A stretch of 64,000 bases of DNA from Streptomyces sp. AC550_RSS872 (GTDB lineage Bacteria; Actinomycetota; Actinomycetes; Streptomycetales; Streptomycetaceae). The stretch spans positions 1 through 64,000 of the forward strand of contig NZ_JAGMUL010000003.1 in NCBI RefSeq assembly GCF_019049285.1, written 5' to 3'. Position 1 is the stretch's first letter. Each line of letters starts with the position of its first letter. Shown here in pieces: positions 35,670 through 43,535 of the stretch. Under the pieces are notes generated by a model, which ran no database searches, had not been told where the DNA came from, and saw nothing but the letters and a program-made list of their open reading frames with translations. The translations under genes and the position numbers were made by a program.

Positions 35670-37934
35670 GTGGCCACGTTCCTCTACCAACTCGGCCGGC
35701 TCGCCTTCCGGCGACGGCATTTCGTCGCCCTCATGTGGGTCGCGCTGCTCACGCTCGCAGGCGTCGGCGCGGCCAGCGCCCCCAGCGCCGGATCCACCTC
35801 CTTCTCCATCCCGGGCACGGAAGCGCAGAAGGCTTTCGACCTGCTCGAGCAGCGTTTCCCCGGCGGCAGTGCGGACGGCGGTACCGCCCGTGTCGTCTTC
35901 AAGGCGCCGGACGGCGAGAAGATGACGGACGCCGCCAACAAGGCGACCGTCGAGAAGACCGTCAAGGAGCTGTCCGACGGCTCCGAGGTCGTCTCCGTCG
36001 CCGACCCCTACCAGGCGCACGCCGTCAGCAAGGACGGCACCATCGCCTATGCCTCGGTGCGCTACGAGGTTCCCGGCATGGAGCTGAAGGACGCCAGCAG
36101 GGACGCCCTGGAGGACGCCGGGCAGCAGGCGCGGGACGCCGGACTGACCGTGGAGATCGGCGGTGACGCGCTCCAGGCGGCGCCCGCGGCGGCCGCCTCC
36201 GAGGTCATCGGTCTCGCCATCGCCGCGGTCGTCCTCGTCATCACCTTCGGCTCGCTGGTCGCGGCGGGACTGCCGCTGCTCACCGCCCTCATCGGCGTCG
36301 GCATCGGCGTCTCGGTGATCACCGCGCTGGCCAACGCACTGGACCTGGGCTCGACCACGTCCACGCTGGCCATGATGATCGGCCTCGCGGTCGGCATCGA
36401 CTACGCGCTCTTCATCGTCTCCCGGTACCGCGCCGAACTGGCCGAGGGCCGCGACCGCGAGGAGGCGGTCGGCAGGGCCGCCGGCACGGCGGGCTCCGCG
36501 GTGGTCTTCGCCGGTCTCACCGTGGTCATCGCCCTGGCAGGACTGGCCGTCGTCAACGTCCCGATGCTCACGAAGATGGGCCTCGCGGCCGCGGGCACGG
36601 TCGTGATCGCGGTGCTGATCGCGCTGACCATGGTTCCCGCGCTGCTCGGCTACGCGGGCCGCAAGGTGAAGCCGACGGGCGAGAAGGGCAAGCTGCGCGG
36701 AGGCCGCAGGAAGGCGGCTTCGGACAAGGCCGTTTCGGACAAGGCCGTTTCGGGCGACGCCGCTGCGGCCAAGCCGAACATGGGCACGCGCTGGGCGAGC
36801 TTCGTCGTACGCCGTCCCGTGGCCGTCCTCCTCCTCGGTGTCGTCGGCCTCGGTGCCGCGGCCCTCCCGGCGACCTCCCTCGAACTGGGCCTGCCGGACG
36901 AGGGCTCGCAGCCGACCTCGACGACGCAGCGCCGGGCCTACGACCTGCTCTCGGAGGGCTTCGGCCCCGGCTTCAACGGCCCGCTCATGGTGGTCGTCGA
37001 CGCCAAGGCCAGCGATGCCCCCAAGACCGTCGTCAGCGACGTCACCAGCGAGATCAAGGGCCTCAAGGACGTCGTGACGGTGACCCCGGCGACGTACAAC
37101 AAGGCGGGCGACACGGCGACGATCACCGTGATCCCCGACTCCAAGCCCTCGTCGGTCCCGACCGAGGACCTGGTGCACTCCATCCGTGACGCGGGTGCGG
37201 AGATCAAGGCCGACACGGACGCGAGCGTGCTGGTCACCGGCGCGACGGCGATGAACATCGACTTCTCGCAGAAGCTGAACGACGCGCTGGTGCCGTATCT
37301 GATCCTGGTGGTCGGCCTCGCCTTCCTGCTCCTGATCCTGGTGTTCCGCTCGATCCTGGTCCCGCTGAAGGCGGCCCTCGGCTTCCTGCTGTCGGTGCTC
37401 GCCGCCCTCGGCGCGGTCGTCGCGGTGTTCCAGTGGGGCTGGCTCGCGAGCCTCTTCGGGGTCGAGGAGACCGGTCCGGTCATGTCGATGATGCCGATCT
37501 TCATGGTCGGCGTGGTCTTCGGCCTGGCCATGGACTACGAGGTGTTCCTGGTGACGCGGATGCGCGAGGCGTACGTCCACGGCGAGAAGCCGAGCCAGGC
37601 CGTGGTGACCGGGTTCCGGCACAGCGCCCGGGTGGTGGTGGCCGCCGCGCTGATCATGATCGCGGTGTTCGCCGGCTTCATCGGCGCCAGCGAGTCGATG
37701 GTCAAGATGATCGGCTTCGGCCTCGCCATCGCCGTCCTCTTCGACGCCCTCGTCGTCCGCATGGCGATCGTCCCGGCGGTGCTCGCCCTGCTCGGCGAGA
37801 AGGCCTGGTGGCTGCCGAAGTGGCTGGACCGCGCCCTGCCGAACGTCGACGTCGAGGGCGAGAGCCTGCGCACGGAGGCCGACGCGGCGAAGGACACGGA
37901 CACCGACGAGGACCGCGCGCTGGTGCGGGTCTGA
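35670..37934 (+). CDS. MMPL/RND family transporter
   Basis: This is a 754-aa inner-membrane exporter of the MmpL branch of the RND superfamily, which moves lipids, pigments or drugs using the proton gradient. It has twelve predicted helices in two halves, each with a large external loop. The proton-relay region is GLAVGIDYALFIVSRYR in the first half and GLAMDYEVFLVTRMREAY in the second. A low-complexity SDKAVSDKAVS linker joins the halves near residue 355. The start is GTG 35670. It is probably controlled by the upstream TetR protein. Confidence 0.9.
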   Translation: MATFLYQLGRLAFRRRHFVALMWVALLTLAGVGAASAPSAGSTSFSIPGTEAQKAFDLLEQRFPGGSADGGTARVVFKAPDGEKMTDAANKATVEKTVKELSDGSEVVSVADPYQAHAVSKDGTIAYASVRYEVPGMELKDASRDALEDAGQQARDAGLTVEIGGDALQAAPAAAASEVIGLAIAAVVLVITFGSLVAAGLPLLTALIGVGIGVSVITALANALDLGSTTSTLAMMIGLAVGIDYALFIVSRYRAELAEGRDREEAVGRAAGTAGSAVVFAGLTVVIALAGLAVVNVPMLTKMGLAAAGTVVIAVLIALTMVPALLGYAGRKVKPTGEKGKLRGGRRKAASDKAVSDKAVSGDAAAAKPNMGTRWASFVVRRPVAVLLLGVVGLGAAALPATSLELGLPDEGSQPTSTTQRRAYDLLSEGFGPGFNGPLMVVVDAKASDAPKTVVSDVTSEIKGLKDVVTVTPATYNKAGDTATITVIPDSKPSSVPTEDLVHSIRDAGAEIKADTDASVLVTGATAMNIDFSQKLNDALVPYLILVVGLAFLLLILVFRSILVPLKAALGFLLSVLAALGAVVAVFQWGWLASLFGVEETGPVMSMMPIFMVGVVFGLAMDYEVFLVTRMREAYVHGEKPSQAVVTGFRHSARVVVAAALIMIAVFAGFIGASESMVKMIGFGLAIAVLFDALVVRMAIVPAVLALLGEKAWWLPKWLDRALPNVDVEGESLRTEADAAKDTDTDEDRALVRV

Positions 37935-37971
37935 GAGGCCGCCCTTGAAGTACGACCACTGAAACAGACCG

Positions 37972-38010
37972 GCCGGTGAGGGCTCCGTGGGACGGGGCGC
38001 CCTCACCGGC
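37972..38010 (+). terminator. Terminator after the MMPL gene
   Basis: Twelve-base perfect arms GCCGGTGAGGGC and GCCCTCACCGGC, with a 15-base loop, followed by TTCTGCGT. Confidence 0.8.
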
Positions 38011-38017
38011 TTCTGCG

Positions 38018-38245
38018 TCAGGTGTCGTAGACCGTGGAGCGATGTCCCACGTGAACGACCCAGACGATCAGCTCTCCGCTGTCGACCGTGTAGATGAAGC
38101 GGTAGTCGCCGACGCGAAGCCTGCGCCGGTCCGGCTGTGAGGCAAGCGCGGTGGTGTTGAAGCCGAGTGCATCCCCGGCTCCAAGACCCCGACGCCCCCA
38201 CCTCACCGTCGCTCCGACCACTTGGACCACTTGGACCCGCTTCAT
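38018..38245 (-). pseudogene. RelE/ParE-type toxin remnant
   Basis: The last 40 or so residues match a RelE/ParE toxin: RRRLRVGDYRFIYTVDSGEL and WVVHVGHRSTVYDT contain the conserved catalytic-core pattern. The first 35 residues (MKRVQVVQVVGATVRWGRRG) do not fit the usual N-terminal helices, and about 20-40 residues of the family seem to be missing. There is no antitoxin gene on either side. It is probably a decayed toxin; ATG 38245 and an in-frame ATG at 38290 are possible starts. An intact but divergent small protein cannot be excluded. Confidence 0.5.
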
Positions 38246-38271
38246 CGCATCCGCTTCGCTACTCTGAGGGC

Positions 38272-38607
38272 GTGACGGAGCAACCGGCAACTGACCTGTC
38301 CCTGGTACGAGTTGAGACCGTCGCGCTCAACGGGGACGGAGCGCGGCAGATCGGCAGCAGAGTCCGGCAGTCAGCCTCCCTGGCCGATCGCGAGGACGAG
38401 CTGCGGGACGCCATCCGGCAGGCGTCGACGATCGCGCAGGACTCGTTGGCCCAGGTTCCCGAGCGGCATGGCTGGTCCGTCACCGGCATGGAGGTCACGT
38501 TCGGGATCACTCTGGCCGCCGAGGCCGGTGTCATCCTCTCCAAGGCGTCGGCGGAGGCCTCCTTCGAGGTGACCCTCACGGTGGAGCGGACCGCGGGCGC
38601 GCCATGA
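38272..38607 (+). CDS. Trypco1-domain protein (CU044_2847 family)
   Basis: This 111-aa protein matches the small family annotated as CU044_2847 or trypsin-co-occurring domain 1 (Trypco1). The recognisable part is the C-terminal half, GMEVTFGITLAAEAGVILSKASAEASFEVTLTV, which forms predicted beta strands. The family is known for sitting next to trypsin-like proteases in predicted conflict or signalling systems, as here: its TGA overlaps the protease start by four bases (ATGA at 38604). The start is GTG 38272. The molecular role is unproven. Confidence 0.8.
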   Translation: MTEQPATDLSLVRVETVALNGDGARQIGSRVRQSASLADREDELRDAIRQASTIAQDSLAQVPERHGWSVTGMEVTFGITLAAEAGVILSKASAEASFEVTLTVERTAGAP

Positions 38608-39401
38608 CCGGCGGCGACTACTGGGTGCGGATCAGCGAGGGCGGCAGACCTCTGGGTGCAGGCTTCCTCCTGGCCCCCGTCTATGTACTCACCGCCATGC
38701 ACTGCCTCCGAGGAGCGGACACGGAGTACGGCCGCCTGGAGCTCGAACTGGCAGACGGGCGTGTGATGGCGGGCCGCTTGTGCGACTCGGTGAAGGAGAA
38801 CGATCTCGCACTCATCCACATCGACGACGCGCACCAGTACGATCTGCCACTCCCGCCGGTCGACTGGCCGCGACCGCACGTGAGATGGCGCAGTACGTAC
38901 TGTCCGTCGGACGAGCAGACGAAGCTCAGCGGCCGTGTGTCCCACGCGCCGATCCTGTACCGCAGCGTCGAGGGTGGAGAGTTCGCGGGGCTTCAACTGA
39001 CCGTGGAGCAGGGGCTGGGCGATTACTCCGGGTACTCGGGCAGTCCCGTGGACACCGGTCCCGCCGTGGTGGGCATCCTCATGGAGCAGCAGTACAGCCG
39101 TGAGGATCCGTCCAAGGGAAGCGAAGTGCTCGTCGCCGCGTCGGTGCGGCATGCCATGGACCTGTTCCCGCACTTCGGCATGGAGAGTCTGCGCAACGGT
39201 GGCCAGGCTCCCGAGGAGCCCTGCGAGCCGACCGGGCAGGCGGGCGGGCGGAACGTCGTACGGGACGTCGAAGTCGTACTGAAGGCGCTGCGCCAGTGGG
39301 AGGAAGCCGGGTACATCACGCAGGAGGAGGCGCAGGAACAGCGCGGCCGCACCCTGCGGAAGTTCGGCGACCGCGCCCTGGGAGGCGACCCTGATGCCTG
39401 A
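38604..39401 (+). CDS. Trypsin-like serine protease
   Basis: This 265-aa chymotrypsin-fold protease has an intact triad: His33 (TAMHC), Asp67 (NDLALI) and Ser145 (GYSGSP). It has no signal peptide, so it probably acts inside the cell, unlike the secreted Streptomyces trypsins. About 65 residues follow the protease fold, ending in the helical VVLKALRQWEEAGYITQEEAQEQRG, which may be a protein-interaction segment. It overlaps Trypco1 by four bases and the HAD-fusion gene by eight (39394-39401). Confidence 0.85.
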   Translation: MTGGDYWVRISEGGRPLGAGFLLAPVYVLTAMHCLRGADTEYGRLELELADGRVMAGRLCDSVKENDLALIHIDDAHQYDLPLPPVDWPRPHVRWRSTYCPSDEQTKLSGRVSHAPILYRSVEGGEFAGLQLTVEQGLGDYSGYSGSPVDTGPAVVGILMEQQYSREDPSKGSEVLVAASVRHAMDLFPHFGMESLRNGGQAPEEPCEPTGQAGGRNVVRDVEVVLKALRQWEEAGYITQEEAQEQRGRTLRKFGDRALGGDPDA

Positions 39402-41166
39402 AACCGCCGTACAGCTGTGGCAGCGCAGGATCGATCTCGCCGAGCGGGCGGTCGAGGGATCCCGGACCGCACTTGACTCCCTGCGGCAGGAGGTCGACCG
39501 GCTCGCCGAGGACGATCGGTTGCTGAGCACTCCGGCCGCCGCGGCCGAGGCGTCGTATTTCCTCGCCTTGCTGCGTGAGCTGGGCGGAGCGGCCGAGCGG
39601 GAGTACAGCGTCGTTGTGGAGACGATCACCCGCTGGGTGAACGACGGACTCGTTCCCGCGGCACACCGGTGCGCGGTCCACAACCGGGTCGCCACCGTCC
39701 TTGCCGAGGGCGGGTACAACTGGGATGCCCGCTGGGCTCTCCTCGGGGCTTTGAAGGCCGCCCGAACTCCCCTGGAGGAGGCCTACACCCGTGCTCAACT
39801 CGGCGCGGTGTATGTCCAGGTGCTCGGGCGGTCTGCCGCCCGGGAACACGCCGAACGGGCCGCGCGCCTTGTTCCTCGGGCCGATGGCTCGGCGGCTTGG
39901 CTGGACGTACGGATGCGGTCGGCCCATACGTTGTTCCTGATCGAGCACCGCGGACTCGTGCGGAACGAGCGGAACCAGGGTGGGTTCCTCGACCTGGTGC
40001 GGGAACTGGTGGACGTCTGCGGTCGGCAGATCGACCGCTGGGGCGACGACCATCCCCGGGCACTGGAAGCCCTCACGATCATGACCGTGGCGCAGCACAC
40101 CGAGGCCGCGGCACAGCGTGACATGGCTGCCCTGGAGCGGTTGACCGACGTCCTCGCCGTGACAGTCCAACGTTCCGCGAGCCTGCTCGGGGCGCGGCAT
40201 CCACAGGCCAAGGCCGCCCGGGAAGCGCTCCTGGAGGCCCAGAAGATCACGAGGGAGGCCAGAGCGGATCAGGAGGAGCGGGAGCAGGGCCGGCGGGAAC
40301 GGGCCCGGCGCGAGGAGCGGGAAGGATCGAGAGCACGGGGCCGGTCGGCCGCGAATGGTCCGAGGACGCAGCCACACGAGGCCATGCCGGGGGGCGAGGG
40401 CCACGCGGCCCTGGCCTTCACCAGTCCGCTGGTCACCGTCGTCTCGGAGGACTGGACTCCGCACGACCCGGCCGAGAACCTGCACGAGGTCGTCACCCGT
40501 GCCCGAGTCGTGCTCTGGGACTTCGACGGACCGGTCTGCCGCCTGTTCGCGGGCCGTCCGGCGGAGCGGGTGACCGGGGAACTGGTCATGTGGCTGGACG
40601 ATCTCGGCCTTGGCGGTCTGCTCACCGAAGAGGAGCGGAGGGCACTCGATCCGCAGGTCGTGCTGAAAGCCGTGGACCGTCGGCATCCCGGCAGCGACCT
40701 GGTGGCGGCATTGGAGGAGCGAGTCACCCAGGAGGAACTGAAGGCCGTACTCACGGCGATGCCGACCCCGTATGCGGACCCGCTGATCCGCACCTGGACC
40801 GCGGTCGGCGTCCGGCAGGCCGTCGCCACGAACACGTCTTCCCAGGCGGTCGGCAGGTATGTGGAGGGGCGAGGCTTGCTCTCCTGCTTGCCCCACATCT
40901 ACGGCCGCCCCCAGGACCTGCACATGCTCAAGCCGCACCCATACTCCGTCCATCGGGCGCTGAGGGCGATGGGTGCCGCGCCGTCGTCCGCATTGGTGAT
41001 CGGCGACGGTCCTGCGGACTACGAGGCCGCCCGCGCGGCCGGAGTCCCGTTCCTGGGGTACGCGCGCAACGAGCGTGAGGTCAGGCTGTTGAGAAATGCC
41101 GGAGCCGACCTGGTCGTCGGATCGCTGCAACAGGTGCTCCGGATCCTGGGCTCGTCTGCCCGATAA
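39394..41166 (+). CDS. Helical-repeat protein fused to HAD hydrolase
   Basis: This is a 590-aa fusion. Residues 1-45 look like a coiled coil. Residues 45-270 are all-helical, resembling the effector-associated/TPR-like regions of conflict proteins. Residues 275-340 are a charged linker. The C-terminal HAD domain (about 365-590) is complete: nucleophile Asp376 and Asp378 (LWDFDGPVC), Lys513 (MLKPHP), and Asp538/Asp542 (GDGPADYEAA). HAD enzymes remove phosphate from small molecules or proteins. It is the last gene of the Trypco1-protease operon. The combination of all three is the most unusual feature of this window. Confidence 0.8.
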   Translation: MPETAVQLWQRRIDLAERAVEGSRTALDSLRQEVDRLAEDDRLLSTPAAAAEASYFLALLRELGGAAEREYSVVVETITRWVNDGLVPAAHRCAVHNRVATVLAEGGYNWDARWALLGALKAARTPLEEAYTRAQLGAVYVQVLGRSAAREHAERAARLVPRADGSAAWLDVRMRSAHTLFLIEHRGLVRNERNQGGFLDLVRELVDVCGRQIDRWGDDHPRALEALTIMTVAQHTEAAAQRDMAALERLTDVLAVTVQRSASLLGARHPQAKAAREALLEAQKITREARADQEEREQGRRERARREEREGSRARGRSAANGPRTQPHEAMPGGEGHAALAFTSPLVTVVSEDWTPHDPAENLHEVVTRARVVLWDFDGPVCRLFAGRPAERVTGELVMWLDDLGLGGLLTEEERRALDPQVVLKAVDRRHPGSDLVAALEERVTQEELKAVLTAMPTPYADPLIRTWTAVGVRQAVATNTSSQAVGRYVEGRGLLSCLPHIYGRPQDLHMLKPHPYSVHRALRAMGAAPSSALVIGDGPADYEAARAAGVPFLGYARNEREVRLLRNAGADLVVGSLQQVLRILGSSAR

Positions 41167-41208
41167 CCCGGTCGCGTGCCCTGTACAACCACCGCTAGCG
41201 TGCCGTGC

Positions 41209-41727
41209 ATGACGACAGCCGCCACTGACGCCGAGGGCTTCGGAGCCCATCCCCGTTTCACCGAGGCACTCCAAGTGCTGGGGCTCGGTGAACTGCACAC
41301 CCGGATCCGCCGGTTCCCGGACGCGACCCGTACCGCCGCCGAGGCCGCCGCCGCGATCGGGTGTGAGCTCAGTCAGATCTGCAAGTCGCTGATCTTCGCG
41401 GCCGACGGCGTGCCCGTGCTGGTCCTGATGGACGGGGCGTCGCGGGTCGACGTCGAGCTCGTCCGGAAGGAACTCGGCGCCGAGAAGGTCACGCGGGCCG
41501 CCGCCGACGTCGTACGGGAGACCACGGGGTACGCCATCGGCGGCGTACCTCCCTTCGGGCACCGTACGAAGACGCGTGTGCTCGCCGACCGTTCGCTGCT
41601 CGGCCACGATGTCGTCTGGGCCGCCGCCGGGAACCCGCACGCCGTGTTCCCCATGGCGCCGAAGGACCTAGTAGCCCAGGCCGGCGCCACCCTGGTGGAC
41701 GTGCGCGAGCAGACGCGGACTTCGTGA
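41209..41727 (+). CDS. YbaK/EbsC family aminoacyl-tRNA deacylase
   Basis: This is a 172-aa protein of the YbaK/ProX editing family, which hydrolyses mischarged aminoacyl-tRNA in trans. Features are RRFPDATRTAAEAAAAIGCELSQICKSLIF, with the substrate-site Lys, and GVPPFGH (the conserved GxxP loop). The start is ATG 41209. It overlaps the following EamA gene by GTGA. Which amino acid it edits is not clear; prolyl- or cysteinyl-tRNA relatives dominate this family. Confidence 0.88.
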   Translation: MTTAATDAEGFGAHPRFTEALQVLGLGELHTRIRRFPDATRTAAEAAAAIGCELSQICKSLIFAADGVPVLVLMDGASRVDVELVRKELGAEKVTRAAADVVRETTGYAIGGVPPFGHRTKTRVLADRSLLGHDVVWAAAGNPHAVFPMAPKDLVAQAGATLVDVREQTRTS

Positions 41728-42569
41728 CCCCGCTGGTCATGGCCGCCGTCCTGCTCGCGGCCGTCACGCACGCCGGCTGGAACGCCCTCGCCCACAAGAT
41801 CACCGACAAGCTGGCGGGGTTCACACTCATCACGGGCGGCGGGGTGCTGATCGGGCTGGCCCTCATCCCCTTAGGGGGGTTCCCGGCGGCGGGGGCGTGG
41901 CCGTATCTGCTCGCGTCGGCCGTCGTCCACATCGGCTACTTCGCGCTGCTGATGAAGTCCTTCCGGCTGGGCGACTTCGGACAGGCCTACCCCATCGCGC
42001 GGGGCACCGCGCCGCTCGTCGTCGCCGTGGTCGCCGCCTTCGTCGCCCACGAGGTACCGGACGGATGGGCGGCCGCGGGGATCGCCCTGTCCTGTGTGGG
42101 ACTCACCGGCGTCGCCCTGTGGGGTCTGCGCGGGAACCCGCCCAACTGGCCCGCGATCGGCGCGGCGCTGGCGACCGGGCTGAGCATCGCGGCGTACACC
42201 GTGCTGGACGGGTTGGGGGTGCGGGCCTCCGGGTCGTCCGTCGGATACATCGCCTGGCTGATGGTGGTGCAGGGGCTCGCCGTGCCCGCGTACGCCGTCT
42301 GGCACTGGCGCCGGGAGACGGTCGCCGTGCTGCGGCCGTTCGCCGGGGTGGGACTGCTGGGTGCCGCACTGTCCTTCGCCGCGTACGCCCTGGTGCTGTG
42401 GGCGCAGACGAAGGCCGAGCTGGCGCCGATCGCCGCCCTGCGGGAGTCGTCGATCATCGTCGGCGCCGCGATCGGCGCCGTCTTCTTCAAGGAGCGTTTC
42501 GGGGCGCCGCGCATCGTGGCGGCGGGGTTGCTGGTCGTGGGGATCGGGCTGATGCTGCGCGCGGGGTAG
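41724..42569 (+). CDS. EamA/DMT family transporter
   Basis: This is a 281-aa protein with ten predicted helices in two EamA repeats of about 140 residues, the drug/metabolite transporter fold. The start is GTG 41724, overlapping the YbaK stop. DMT proteins export amino acids, nucleotide sugars or drugs; the sequence gives no indication of substrate. About 540 bases without a recognisable gene follow. Confidence 0.87.
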   Translation: MTPLVMAAVLLAAVTHAGWNALAHKITDKLAGFTLITGGGVLIGLALIPLGGFPAAGAWPYLLASAVVHIGYFALLMKSFRLGDFGQAYPIARGTAPLVVAVVAAFVAHEVPDGWAAAGIALSCVGLTGVALWGLRGNPPNWPAIGAALATGLSIAAYTVLDGLGVRASGSSVGYIAWLMVVQGLAVPAYAVWHWRRETVAVLRPFAGVGLLGAALSFAAYALVLWAQTKAELAPIAALRESSIIVGAAIGAVFFKERFGAPRIVAAGLLVVGIGLMLRAG

Positions 42570-43106
42570 TGGCCCAGCCGTTCCGTGGCCTTCCCGACGG
42601 CATCCTTCGCGCCTGGCGACTCCCACGCCTTTGAGTCGTTGCGGTGGTTGGGGAGTACCGATAGTTCTTCGAGTGCTCGGCGAGGCAATGAGCTCTGCGC
42701 AACGATAGGGGGCGAACACGCAGAGATTCGCCCACAGTTCTGGAATGCCGCAATTAACTCATCGTGTGATCAAGACAGTCAGGCAGCCTGAGCGTCGCCA
42801 CTTGGCAGGCAAGTCCGGAAAGCTGATGATCATTTCATGCTGGCAGCGTGGCATGTTCTGCGCGTACATGATCATTGCTGCTGTCAGTAATGGAGACCAA
42901 TTCACGCGTGGTCGGCGGTGATCGATGCTACGGACGGAAGCATCCATCGAGCGTCCACCGTAGACGCGTCCGGCGCCGAGCAGGCCCCGTAGGAATGCGG
43001 CCAGGCGGCCGAACGCGGCCAGGCGGCCGGCCGGAGCCGGTCGCCTGGGACCGCTGGGAGCCCCTGCCCGTTCTGGCCGGGGCTCCCGCAACCGTCAGAC
43101 GGTCGG
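42570..43106. other. 540-base gap with no recognisable gene
   Basis: Short frames are present on both strands but none shows the third-position G/C bias or a known domain. The left part (42650-42920) is less G/C-rich than its surroundings and has the direct repeat ATGATCATT twice (near 42822 and 42868). The right part has GCGGCCAGGCGGCCG twice near 43000-43030 and a hairpin at 43056. It may hold regulatory sequence or decayed DNA. Confidence 0.6.
43056..43087 (-). terminator. Terminator of the small secreted protein gene
   Basis: Nine-base arms GGGAGCCCC and GGGGCTCCC with a 14-base loop, about 20 bases downstream of the stop codon. Confidence 0.65.
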
Positions 43107-43391
43107 TCAGCCGCTGAAGGCGGCGTTGTTGCAGCCCATCGTCGAGCCGAGGTGCGTGCTCTGGGCGCCCGACTCGCCCTCGCCGTTGAGGCCGTTGCCG
43201 AGGACGCCGTTGAGGATTCCGACCACGCCGAGGATGTCGAGGTTCAGGTCGTGGGACTTGCAGTTGGTGCTCTGCATCACGTCGACTTTGTTGCCCTTGG
43301 GGCCCTGGTCGGCCTGCGCGGTGCCGGCGCCCACGAGACCGACGGTGGTGAGGGCGGCGACCAGGACCGCGGCCTTGCGAAGCTTAAGCAT
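43107..43391 (-). CDS. Small secreted protein, unknown
   Basis: This is a 94-aa precursor with a Sec signal peptide (MLKLRKAAVLVAALTTVGLVGAGTAQA, cut after AQA). The mature part is about 67 residues, Gly- and Asn-rich (LNGVLGNGLNGEGESG), with two cysteines (CKSHD and MGCNNA) that could pair. It is rodlin- or chaplin-like in size and composition but lacks the chaplin core and the rodlin motifs. The start is ATG 43391, with GGAGATG upstream; 43451 in frame is less likely. It may be a surface-associated peptide. Confidence 0.75.
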   Translation of the reverse strand: MLKLRKAAVLVAALTTVGLVGAGTAQADQGPKGNKVDVMQSTNCKSHDLNLDILGVVGILNGVLGNGLNGEGESGAQSTHLGSTMGCNNAAFSG

Positions 43392-43535
43392 GTCATCTCC
43401 GGTGGAGTGAGGTGGATGCGATTTAGGGAGATTAAGTAGGAAATGCCCCAAATCATCCTGTGGCGCGCCGAGTTTCGCGATCTTCTGCCGGGATGATGCT
43501 GTCCGCGGGCCGGTCGGGGCGCCTGAAGTCGTGCG

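Noticed and set aside
35622..38201. An 859-codon minus-strand frame across the MMPL gene
   Set aside because: It is the complement of the MMPL coding sequence; its His/Asp/Gly-rich content and lack of known motifs are what is expected from an antisense frame in this type of DNA.
38018..38245. An active toxin-antitoxin module
   Set aside because: There is no antitoxin gene on either side, and the N-terminal part of the toxin does not fit the family.
43107..43391. A chaplin or rodlin gene
   Set aside because: It has a signal peptide, small size and two cysteines, but lacks the chaplin core and rodlin motifs that I know; kept as an unknown secreted protein.
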